From the NCBI RefSeq assembly GCF_028389875.1, contig NC_084673.1, positions 15,537,501-15,601,500 of the forward strand: a stretch of 64,000 nucleotides of DNA. The letters are read 5' to 3'. Below are positions 26,231 to 37,905 of this stretch, piece by piece; positions within the stretch are counted from its first letter, which is position 1; each line of letters opens with the position of its first letter. Made by a program: the position numbers and the translations under genes. The notes under the pieces are model-generated. The model worked only from the letters and a program-made list of their open reading frames with translations, made no database searches and was not told where the DNA came from. This stretch comes from Rhea pennata. Its lineage: Eukaryota; Chordata; Aves; Rheiformes; Rheidae.

Positions 26231-26459
26231 CAGCTTGACTTAGCCTGAAGCAGAGATCACGTACCTGATAAGCTGCCTGTTAAGAGAAACTGAAATATGG
26301 AAAAATGACAGTGCAGATGGGGATTATATTGAGATTGTAAAAGAGGAAGTGTGTTAACTAAACTCCGCCGAGCTGTTGAAATGCATTGAATCATCTGACT
26401 ATGACTTACGTTCTTCGGCAAACACCATTGTATAATTACTAATTTGTGGACGTTTCTTT

Positions 26460-26900
26460 AGTGCGTAGCGCCATGGCAACTGGACGGCTCACCGAACACT
26501 GTCGCAGCGCGCGCCGCAGCACGCATCACCGTGCGTACGGCGCGGAGGAGCCGGGGGGAGCCGCCACCGGCGGCGGCGCCGGCCGGCCTCTTCCCGCGGC
26601 CGCCTCGCAGCGGCTTCTGGCGCGAACTGGGTGTGCTTGAAGTTTTGCACGGAGCAACGACAGTCTTGGGCTCAGCCGGTCCCTGTGTTTGGGTCCACCG
26701 TGACCATCGCTGCGCTGCGGCTCTGGGCGGGGGCTTAGGGGGGCTGGTCGGGCCGCCACGGCCGCATCGCGGCACGCGGGGCTCCGCTGCCCCGGCTCTT
26801 GGCGTCCCCCTCGCCTGTAAGCCGTCTGCAAGGGGCTCCGTAAGCGAATGGGAGCTGCTGTGCCGCGTGCCGGGTAGCGACGGAAGGATTAATTGGTGGG
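26460..26900. promoter_or_regulatory. Second CpG island, possible alternative promoter
   Basis: High G+C with dense CpG from the CCATGGCAAC motif at 26470 to about 26900, preceded by a 120-base purine tract. CCATGGCAAC contains an RFX-type X-box half site (GGCAAC). The island lies within the inferred first intron of NPAS2, so it could drive a shorter 5' UTR isoform or a divergent non-coding RNA. Open frames on both strands carry no known domain. Confidence 0.4.
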
Positions 26901-27339
26901 CTGACAGCTAAATGCAAAGATACTTGTAGGTGTGTTTATTCTTGTTTACAAACTGCCTGAGCTCAGGCGAGATTTTCGAGTGTGTGGCAATGGAAGGAAT
27001 CATACCCATAAAAATGCTAACCTCCTCTCTTGCTTCATCTGTTCGGCCCACAAACACACACATACACACATGCGTAAAAGAAATTAATATGGTTTGTTTG
27101 TTCTCCTCTTCTGGGCCCTGCCTACTTTAATCTTATTTTAACTCGCAGCCCAGTATGGCACGTTGCTTCAGGACCGCGAAGGTTTTACCATAAACATTGT
27201 ACTAAGTAAACTGTGTTCTTGGAAAAGTAAATAAACAAGAGGTGAACAGATAACAGCTCCCACTGAATTATTTTTCGTAGACATGGCAGCATTATAAGAA
27301 GATTTTCAAGCAAAGGGGGAGTCTTTACGTGAAAGGGAT

Positions 27340-27530
27340 CCAGTGAAGCCCTGGCCCCGTTGCCGGCGAAGGCTGAATTGCTGTTAATTCGTGTGCGTTC
27401 AGGGTCCCTCACAGAGCAGGAGCTGAAGGGCAGCGGTGCGTCCCCGGGAGTCGGCCTTCGGCGCCAGGCTGCTCGCGGCTCCGCTGCACAAGCGGCGAGC
27501 GTGTTTTTGTGCGCCGAGGAGGATGCTGTG
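27340..27530. other. Minor GC-rich patch
   Basis: Moderate G+C and several CpG around 27350-27520, about 450 bases after the second island. A perfect E-box (27759-27764) lies a little downstream. No gene recognised. Confidence 0.25.
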
Positions 27531-30369
27531 TGTTTGGTCCAGCGCTGGCTTGCCGCAGCAAACACAGCAATTAGAGAGGCTGTAATAACTGGGGAGGGTT
27601 ACACCCCGCGCGCAGGGAGTTTGGCTGTAAACCCGTTTGGCCTGTCCCTGAGTGCAGTATACACTGGCATGACTTACAGTTAAAAATATTCGCGCCGATC
27701 AAACTGTTTCTGATCAAATTTTGTTAAGTGAGGTATTAAGTGTGTGCATTGAGTGAGTCACGTGTGGCTGAAAGGCGAGACTTTGGGTCCCTCCGCTGCT
27801 GCCGTATGTATTAAAGATGAATGTCAACAGGTTGCTTTTGCTTCCAGTTGGCTAATTGGAGTGGCTTCATTTTGGAGCAGGCTTTTAATGGAAAGGGCAC
27901 AGTAGGAAGTGCTAATAAAACAAAGTCTCTGTGCTGATCTTAACACTTACCTTTTCTATTTAATCTTGCTTATTGCAGAGGGCTGAGCCTTGTCATTAGT
28001 GGAGACAGTGAGTCAACATAGAAGAAGTGAGTTGCTTTCTTCTCTTTCGGTCATAAGCTCTGGGGTTGGCCTCCCACGTGGCAGGGTGATGCTGGGCTGC
28101 GTAATTGCAGAGGGAGCATATGTGAGCCTTTGGTGCCAGTCCTGGGACAAGCGATTCAGACTGATACTCTGCTGGAGTGTGGTCTTCCGTACAGCTCAGT
28201 GACTTTCTGATATGGGCTGTCTTGACATCTCTTGGGACTCGGTTCATCAACTGCAAGACCTCTCGATTATCTTTGTATCTCGCTGGGCCTGGAGCAGGAA
28301 TCCACTCTTTGGGAAAGTTTGCCCAACTCAGGAACTCTTGCTAAGAATGCTGTTATATAGGGAAATTGTCTACAACTCAATTTTTCTACTTTCTAAAAAT
28401 TACTCAAATTTTGGAAAGAGAGGATCCCAGAGGAGGGTTTTCAGAGTAGGAGAATGTGTATGATTCTGTAACAATCTGAGTATACTGTCTGTAAAGGGCA
28501 AAGATCCGTGGCCTGCAACGGGAGAAAAATAGATGCAATGGACTAAAACTGTCACTAAACCACTTGAAAGCAAAAGCAGGGGAAGAATCAGAACTCCATC
28601 TATCCAAAGCATGTTTCAAAACTGGAGTTGAATTCCTTATCTTGGATATATTCATAGTTAAAAGTGCAAGTAGTAGAACTATAAAAGTGGAGTGTTAGAT
28701 AGATGATTGGTTTGTTCGTAATAGTCTTGCGACTAGAGGAGTAGAATTGCAGTGTTCACTCAAGGGATGGAAAAAAACTAACCCCAAAGAGGACAGCCTT
28801 TATGGTTTGGGGGGCTTTTTGGATAGAAAGCGGAGGAATATTAATAAGAGATCCAGATGGAGTAGCATCTTACTTAAAAGTTGTCCTTAGCAGTAGTGTA
28901 TATTTTATTAATATGAATTTGATTGCACAGTAAGTAAAATTTTAGAAATATAAAACGTCTTCTGATTTCAAATGCTGCAGTGCTGAGGAAACTATTCTGA
29001 AATTTTCTCATATAGTCCAGTTTATGTTGCTTGAATAAGAAGTATCAGTGAGTAAATCAGATAAGAAGCTGCTTTAAACAGAAGAGAGATTTATGATGTA
29101 CAGAAGTCCTGAGAGAGATGAGTTGTCAATTTAATCTCCTTTGGATTGTGTTTGAACTCTACTTTTTGTGAAGCATTCCTGACCGTTCCAGAGATTGCTG
29201 TTCAGGCACTCATACAGATTTTGTTTATACAGCTCTACAAGGTCCCTTGCAGGCAAACGTTCATTTTCTTCAGTTGTTTCTATTTGGTTCCTTGATCTTG
29301 AAGTAAAATTTGTAGTGATTATAGGTGTTGCCAGAAGTTTTCATCTGACCTAGTTGCTATTGTCAGAACTTACAAAACGCTGTTATCACAATGTATGAAC
29401 AGTACAAAAAAAGAGCCGTAATTCAAATAATCTGTTTTGTCTTCGGCATCTTTGGCACACCAGTGAGGAGCTTTGCAGTTGACCTGAGAGAGGTGAAGAT
29501 TTTTCTCCTGCTCTCTGCAGTAATGTGGAGTCTGGAGTCATTGCAATAAATACTCACTTTTTCTTCTTTTTTGTAAGTTCTTATCATAAATTTACTGTGG
29601 CAAAGGAGGTTGCTAGATGACTTAAAACAGATTAACTAAACATTAGATTTCTTTCTACATTTCTAACAGTGCACAAAGATGTGGGATTTACTTTTGTGTC
29701 TTTCCAGACATGAATGTCATGTTTTGTTAGAGGATCACCTCAGTTAGGTTCACTAGTAGCTGATTTTCTTGCCAGCCTTGCAGCACTTGCAATAGCCTCA
29801 ATCGGAAAAGAGCCCGGATGGGGAAACGCTGTTGGAAGAGAGACCTGCGATGCCGGCGTCTGGCAGAGCGGCATTGCTGTTCTGCATAGGGGAAGAAAAC
29901 ATCTGTGAATATTAAAACCTTTTGACAGTGATAGGAAGATAATTCTCAAGATAATTCTGTGGCAGGCTTTGCTTTGACTCCCATCTCCTGCCAGGCTTCC
30001 TAAGCCCCAGGTCAGCAGGTTAGAGAAGATCGTGGGCTGGTTGCGTCATGCTTTACCTGTAAACACAGACCTTTCCAATCGCCGTCGGTTGCCAGCGGGA
30101 TAGCGTAGCCTGTCGTCGCCCTCCTATTAAGGGTGACTGTTTCTAAACATTAACATTCATGTCAGGACTAGATATGGATCAGCACAGACAAATAATTGTC
30201 AGGAACAGATGTGAGATACCTAATCAGTTATTTCCTAAGGAAAATGAGTTTGATTGCATGAATAGTTGTAAATATTTCATCCAGCAATTCAGCTACTACG
30301 GCAGTGGTAAACAAGCTTCTGGGAGGGACGAGCGCCAATTTCTGGAGCTGTACGTGATTTCTTATTCAC

Positions 30370-30700
30370 TTGAACCGTAGCGCAGAAGATGGCAGCTGGA
30401 GGCTCCCTGGGCGGCGTTTCGTGCCAGCGCGGGTGCCAGCCGGGGGCTCGCTTTGAGGAGGTCGAACGCGCTTCGCCCGCACGGGCTCTGCCCTGCCCTG
30501 CAAAGCGCGGAACTCGGCCGCAGGCTGAGCGCGAGCTGCGCGCTTTGCGCTGGGACCTGGCCGGGACACGGGCCGTGATTTTCGCTTCCTCGGGAGGATG
30601 AGGGCCCCGACGGCGCGCGGGCGAGCGGCGCCTCCCACGCCTGCTGCAGTTACGCCGGGATAGCTCTGCTCCCTCCTTGGAGCGTGGGCTGTGCGTGAGC
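30370..30700. promoter_or_regulatory. Third GC/CpG-rich island in the presumed first intron
   Basis: CpG-dense segment of about 330 bases. It is spanned by a 138-residue reverse-strand ORF (30289-30705) and other overlapping frames, all arginine, alanine and proline rich as expected of GC-rich DNA. No splice or domain evidence for a gene. Possibly an intronic promoter or enhancer. Confidence 0.35.
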
Positions 30701-32294
30701 AGCAATTAAGGACCCAGCCTTAACTGCAGGTTTGCTTTGCACCTCTCAGTTGTTTTAAAACCAAATTAAACAGGAGCAAAACTTCTGTGTTAACTCAAGA
30801 AACACATCATATTGCTCCCAGTGAAGATAATAGGAATTTTACTGCTGGCCTTTTGCGGAGGAGCTGACAAGGGAGGGGCAGAAAAGCAAGGAGGACGCTA
30901 GCTTTTCTCCCTGCTTAACAGCGTGTTTTCCCTCTTTGCATTTTGGCTTAGCTGTCACGAGGTTTCCTTGTGATTTATAGGAAACATGCACAAGAGCAAT
31001 GCATGAAAGGAAGAGGTTGTGCGTACAAATGATATTTGCCTCTCCAACGTGGTGTGAAAACCTGACGGAACTGGGACTTTTTGCTAAAGGTCACAGACAT
31101 TTTTAACTCTTGCTGCTTCATGCTGTTGTGTAGATGTTCGTCAGGGATCTTGTTGACCCTGATAGTATTACGTAGTCAGATTATCGTAGAAACAAATTCC
31201 CTTTTAATCACGTTTTTTTACGCATATACATTATGATGAGATTCTTCCCATCTGCTAGTTTTAACATGCGTCTTCCCTGCCAGCCTAATTTTGTTGTGTT
31301 AAATACAATATGGACACTGTTAGTATATAGCTCTGTGGTTTGAGGTGCTTCATTCACAAAACTGCTAAATAATAAATTTGTGCCTATCCTGATTCTGGAA
31401 AGCACAGATAAATCCCACTGCTTTTACCCAAAAGTTACACAGATGGCTAAAAATGAGGCATGTAACGATTGGTCATTGTGAGTCGAGGCGCTTTGATGCC
31501 CTTTGCACGCTGTCTCAGATCAGATGTGTTCTCATCCTGTCGCCGTTTCAGCTGCTCAGGTCTCGTCATTAAAACTAGGGCCACCGATGTCTGTAGGTGC
31601 AGCTCAGCTGTCCTTAGTGGCCGCTTTCGTAGAGCTAGGTCATCCGCAGGACGGCAGTGTCCACTGCTGCTTGCATTCAGTGTCTGCTAGAGAGAGTTGC
31701 CCTTCGAGTGAGATTTAACACTCCGTGTATTTAACTTATTGGTTGTACTGGAGTCATGATTTTGATTCTTAGTAGAGATATTCTTAGTACTAAACCATTG
31801 TAGAGATAAAATAAAGTGTATTTTTGATATGTTCTGCATGTTCACAGAGTTGTTTTAATCAACAGACAGCATTTAGATATCCAGAAAAACCGTGTATGTC
31901 CTTAGTTTTCCAGACTCCAGTGGCAGGCTGGGCGCCTCTGCCCTTCCGCGCGGGGCAGAGCCTCGGCAGCTGCCCGGCAGCGGGAGCAGCGGGTCCCTGC
32001 CTCGTCCCTGTTTCCCTGAGATAGCGGGTGGATCGCCCCTCCTGGAGGATGCAATAGCAGAAACATTGCTATTTGATCTGTGCCGTTTCTCCTGAGTCTC
32101 TATGTTTGCTCAAATGTTTTTAACTTGAGCTTTGTCTGGGAGGGACGCATCTTTTCCGGTCTTACGAAGTTTAAAAATAAAAAAAAACACAACTCCAGGA
32201 CAACCGGACAATCCCCAAAGAGAAGTGGACATTCTGCTGTGCTGAATCATATTTTGTTATTTTGGCTGATTATCCATCCAGCCTTGCACATAGA

Positions 32295-32296
<2 letters not shown>

Positions 32297-32330
<34 letters not shown>
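32297..32330 (+). repeat. Homopolymer A34
   Basis: Thirty-four consecutive A, the longest homopolymer in the window, followed by GTGAGTATCT. No recognisable retrocopied gene or SINE body lies upstream, so it is described only as a mononucleotide microsatellite. Confidence 0.9.
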
Positions 32331-32332
<2 letters not shown>

Positions 32333-34829
32333 GAGTATCTTATCTCAGGCAGAATGAAGCCTTGGATCTTTGTGCGTAATATGTGTAACAATAGTGACCC
32401 TGTATTAAAGTGCTTCATGGTGACATGTTAGCAGTCTGAAAAAGATAACAAAGTAATAAGAAAGAAATAAATGATGATGTTTATCTTCCTTTTTCTCTTT
32501 CTGAATATAAGTTTTGCTTTCTTATTCCGTTTCTAGTGCAGTTTTGTGGTACCTTGCAGAATGATGAATATGATTACAGTTAATTGTTTAAATATTCTTT
32601 TATTCCTGAAGCTTTCAAAACAAATAGCCAGTTTTTGAAGAACAAATTGTCATGAGCAAGATTGTGCAAAAAAGAATATTGAATGGGAAGTTAAAAGTGC
32701 ATTAGAGAAGAGAAGGAGAAAGTATGTGTGGGGGTTGTTTTGAAGAAGCAGATGGAACCAGATACATTATTAACAATTCCAATAAGTGGCAGCAATTCTT
32801 CTTGAAAAGATTTTGCAGGCTTCAGTGGTTCAAATCCATCCTTGGTGTAACTGAATTGGAGTTGCATGTGGATCAGCGTCTCTTCTGGTTCATAAGTCTT
32901 CTACTGCTATTTGAGGCAAATACTACAAATGAGCATGACTGCCCAAAATGCATTTGCTGACTATATTTATCATCTCTCTTCTTCATAGTAAACAAGAAGA
33001 GACACCTGTGTAGAAGGTCTGGTGGCCACAGAAAGTATTTTGCATCATATTGTTTAACTGGAGCCATTATTAGCTGTTCTCAGCTCAAGAGCTGTTCTTT
33101 AAGGAAGCTGAAACACAAAAGTATATTTGATCTTTGGGACTCTGCCATCATATTATATATCTGTAATGCAGTAGAAGTAAAACACTGGTTCAGAGGCTTT
33201 GGGTGGAAAATTCAGGACACCTGCAAGTGATTTTGGAAATTCTGAGTAATGAGATGAGGTTTCTCACAATAATGCTCAAGTTCAGTGCTTAATCATGCAC
33301 TTGAAACAAGTGGGCTCAGACTTTATGAAAAGTGTTTACTTAGTCAGCTTCAAGGCACAGGCCAAGAAACAGCTTGATCGGATTAGTCAAGTTTGAATAG
33401 GACCAGCAACAGAGTCAAATGAGTGTGAAGCATGCTCCTGGTACACTGTACTGGAGAAATGTGGGAGGGCTGCTGTTACGGAGCGTAATCCTGCAGGATG
33501 CTGACACCTCCAGTCGCCTTGTCAGAGGGAGCTGGGCCCTGGGAACATCAGCCCGGCAGTTTCCATTTCTTGCCATTTCTCAGCGTTGCCAGCTGAGCAA
33601 CGCTTTCTCTCTGAAATCCTTCTTTGCCTTCTTTTATAAAGGCTGATTCTTTTATACGTCCTCTTTCTTGAAAGGATCTTGACACTTAGAGGCAATGGGT
33701 GCGTTGCAGGTTATTCTCAGCTGCAAGATTACAGAGATGGCAGCAGTAAGGTCAGTGGGGCATGAACGCAGCTCGGCTGGAGAGCAGATGTGAGCACATC
33801 ATTTAAGGAAAGCAGCTGAAAGTCTCAGAGCCAAATGAGGATAAGACAAATTTTGAAATGTAAGTAAGCGCTTTGTTTAAATTCCTTTTGACTTACATGC
33901 ACATTATACCTGGAATGCTCCAGAAATGAACGCACCAAGAGGGTAAAGAAGTTTCTTATGCTTGAACTCGGGTGCAGGAAGCCAAAGATATAAAATGAGG
34001 TCAGTTAGCTCAGCTGCAGTGAATCCTTTGATATTCATTTAATGGATAAGTAGATAAAACTCTAAGTAAGCTTGCGTGTGAGACTTTGAATTTTAACTAC
34101 TAAAGCTCTTTATAATTCTCTCACACGTCTTTCACATAGAGCCGTTCAGCTGTTCAAGCAACTAGTGCTGTTCCACTTCTGCTACAATATAGCTGCATGT
34201 CTCCTGAACCTATTTTCTCCTTTCTTCTGTGTATGAAGCAGAGGTGTGAGATGGGCTGGCGCTGGGAAGTTCCATCATTTTGGCAGTGTTTGGGTTTGTG
34301 ATTCAGGCTAAAGTCAAGAAGTTTAATTCTAAATCAGGACTTGAGTTCCCCTCTGGTATAGGGAGGGTTTCAATCTGGTTCAAACTTATCTCTAATCCTT
34401 TTGTCATAATATTTCCTTTTTTGAATAGCTTCCTTATGTATTGAGTTCCAGAAATTCCAGGGTGGTGATATGCATGAGAAACAGATTGCAACAGAGAGCA
34501 GATTAAATTACTCAGGTTTAGGATTATTGGGGCAGAACGTTTTTTCTTTGTGTTGTTTGAATAAGGGAGAAGAATCTTTGGGGTTTTTTGATTTACTGGA
34601 AGAAGTTTGATATCAAACGAAGGTGAATCCTGAGGTGTCTTTCTGTCAGTCACTCAGTGATCACTTGAGGAAAAAAATAACCAAACATTCCTTCCCCCCC
34701 CCCTTCATTTGAGAATCACTTCTTATCAGTGCTACTAATTTAAGGAAGTTCTAAGACCATAGTCTAATACTTCAGGAAGCTTATTTTAGGAGAAGACTTG
34801 TCTGAATGCCAGTAGACAAAGCTCATCAT

Positions 34830-34960
34830 AAGGACATCTGGATTCACTTCTTAACTCGGTTGTGTGACCTTGGGCCAGTGATTTAGATCATCTTTCCCAA
34901 AATGTTCCTTGGTTATAGGTACTTATGCTGTGTTTTGGCATTATTGAAAATTAGGCTGTA
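34830..34960 (+). mobile_element. MIR-type SINE fragment
   Basis: CTGGATTCACTTCTTAACTC is followed by TTGTGTGACCTTGGGCCAGT, near-identical to the MIR body (TGTGTGACCTTGGGCAAGT), with TTTCCCAAAATGTTCC further on. Only the central part is recognisable. Edges are uncertain. Confidence 0.7.
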
Positions 34961-37794
34961 ACTGCTCTCATGCAGGTACCCATAAACAGAAGCAGTTATT
35001 GTCTCAAATTCAGCTTTCCCGAACTGAGACACTCATAAAAAGAGATAAGGGTAAAATGTGTGTCCCTGATTCCTCCCTTGTACATCAGGGTCAACTGTAT
35101 TTCCATTTCTCCTTGCAGCATTGACATAGTTTGAAAGGCTTAACCGGTATTTATAAGGCATGCTGAGACTTCCTGACGAACAAGCATCAGAAGAGAGAAA
35201 GGACAGTAGCCAGTCCTTTGCAAAGCATCAGAAAAGCAGACTGTTGTGCGGTAGAAATCAAAAGAAGCTGAACAAGGACCAGACTTCCAAGAGCTCCCAC
35301 GTTACCAGCTGAAGGTCTCCCCAGTCCAGCATAAGGGAACAAGCAGATCTAAGGAAACATAGAAAGGACAGGGCCAAGGGTAGCCAGGCTATCTGCAGAC
35401 TGTCAGTACTTCTTCCAGGCCATCCACCACTTTCCACGTGTTCCCCAGCAGCAGGCAGAGGAGCAACAGAGTTGCCTCTTTTCACAGGATGGTTCAGGGA
35501 TTTACCTCTCTTTGCAGAGGGACAGGGCAGTGCAGTGCAGCAAGCCGGATGCTTCCAGGATGCTCTGATCCATATCACAGACAGTCGATCTGCGCTTGCC
35601 AGAAAGGAGCAAACTGCACTGGTGTGGATCAACTGTGCTAAACATCTGATCAGGTGGTGGAGGCATCCTGATAGCATCTGGCTTTACTCTTTAATTAAAT
35701 GAACTATGTAGCCTAGCCAGAGAGAGGGATCAGACACCACCGACTTACAGTTTTTTCTTAAGAAGGCAGCTATCTTGGGACCCGAGGATGCGTTCATCAG
35801 GGAAGCTGATAGAGTCTTGCTGCTTTCATGAGTGATAGAAATGTGCATCACTTCCACAACTGCATCCTGACTCCAGGATTGATTGACTGGTTTCTGTCAG
35901 GCTTTCAGAATGAGCAGGGGTACATTTACAGGGAAGCACTGTACGTAGACGGAAGACAGACTGGTCTGGATGCTGCAGTCTGCAACCAGCTCTCGCCATC
36001 TGCAGGTCCTGCAGCATGTGAGCGGATGGACTCTCCTTTGAAGCAAATATATAGCATTTTTCTTCTCTCCAGAACAGAACAGGTTGTAAATTTGTTCTTA
36101 AAATCTTCCAGGACCCACTCCTGACAGAGTTTAAAGCCCCTGGTTTTACTGTGCAATGCAAACAGCTCTCAGACCTTACCTTTATTTTTGCATTATGAGT
36201 TGAACCTCCAGGACAGCAAAGCAAACACAAAGTGCATGTGCTCATCTCTTCAGCTGTGTCATCCTCCAACATCTGAAATGCATTTTATATACCAGACTGA
36301 GAAATAGAAAAGAACATGAAAACAAAAAATGTATTGTTTGGTGGATGTGGCATATAAGAAAGAGAGAGCAGCTAAGGGCATGGATTGCCTCTTTCAATGA
36401 AGTAATTAATGCTTCAAATTAGATATTCATTGAATATGCTTGCTATAGCATGTCATGCATCTTCTTTGAGTGAAAAATTTCCCTCTATTAGTGTAGGTCT
36501 GCCTTTAACCTGCCTGCCAGAAGATGAAACAACCAACCTATTAGACATTTTATATGGAATAAGTGATGAGAAGATTTTAAAGACTTGTATCATGATTTGT
36601 TTAGAAGAACCTTTTTCTATTTTGTGTGGGTAGTTGTTGGAGATTATTCTCTGGCTGATAGAGGTAGAGGAGAAGGTATTTAGTCTGATTAGATAGATCG
36701 TTCATTTTCTTTATCATTTAGTGATTATATTTATTTAGTGCACAAGGAGAGCCCAAGGCTTAAAAATAGATAGTTTAATGATGTGTAGACTTTTTATGTA
36801 GTTCTCTGCTTAGGATGAATTTCACCAGTAGTAAATAGAACAGAAGAGGAATTACAAGAGATATTTCAGCATAACGTATCCAAAAGACAGCTGACAACAA
36901 AAATCCCAAACCACCTCACTTAATGATGTCACAAGTACCACTGATACGAGCTGTGTCCTCTTGGTGGGAGTTGCTTGCAGCGAGGGTGCCAGCTGGGCTA
37001 CCTGCGGACCAAGCACGCGGTGGTGGGGTGCAGAGGGACCTGCTGGACAGACCCTTGCTTGGTACAACACAGAGTCAGCAGAGAGTGCTGATTTCTTTTA
37101 AAGGCGTTCCTAGATGATTTGTTCTTAGAGTTTCAAAGATATTCTGAATGAAACCCTGAAATCCTTCTAAAACGCCAGCAGTGAATTTATGACCAGATGT
37201 TGGTCCATATTGCTTAAGCTACAGCATAAATAAATATTTTTTTAAAATTTGTTGGGCTGCTTCTTTCATTGCTGAAATCTATTGGGTTAACCCTGTCCCC
37301 ACGACCACCATCTCTGTGTTTTGCCACAGAAGTGAATATAATGGCAAGTGCCTGGAGGGATGAAAGAGCGAACCCTGCTCACCTTTTTACATTCACGTAG
37401 CAGGAATAGTAATTTACCTTCAAACACCAGGAAGTGAGTAGTGCAGGGGTCACCCTGAATGTCACCACGACTTTCCTTGGTAGATTGCTCTGAATTTTTT
37501 GTTGTTTGGTTTTTTTTTTGCAGATTGCTCTGAGCTAGAATTCTGATTTTTAGGTTTCTATAGTCCCTCTTCCTGTCTCAATCTGCCTGTCATGCAAATA
37601 GTTTCATGAAAGCACACATCTCACTTTCCACTAAAGAATTTGATGTGAAAAACTACCTTTACTCCCATTCCCTGTGCGAAAACTGTATGTGTGGGGTTTT
37701 TTTTTGTGGATTGTTTAGCTCTAGATACTAGTCTGAGCATTCAGTTCTGGAAAGACCGTGTTAAGAGTCATACGTGTTGAAGAACTGTGTATAG

Positions 37795-37905
37795 GTTTAT
37801 ATGTATTATCGTCATTTCATGGCTACAGATGAACCCAGGTATTTGTCCAAGACTGCAGAAGAAGCATCATTTGCAGGTTCGCTTTCATCCTAGCCTGCCT
37901 GTGCC
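37795..37905 (-). mobile_element. MIR-type SINE fragment, reverse orientation
   Basis: TATTATCGTCATTTCATGGC, then ACAGATGAACCCAGG and TTGTCCAAGACTGCAGAAGA, matches the reverse complement of MIR (TATTATCCCCATTTTACAGATGAGG and TTGCCCAAGGTCACACAG). Diverged but colinear over about 100 bases. Confidence 0.55.

Noticed and set aside
30289..30705. 138-residue reverse-strand ORF
   Set aside because: It lies in a CpG-rich island with competing frames and low-complexity composition. No motif or splice support.
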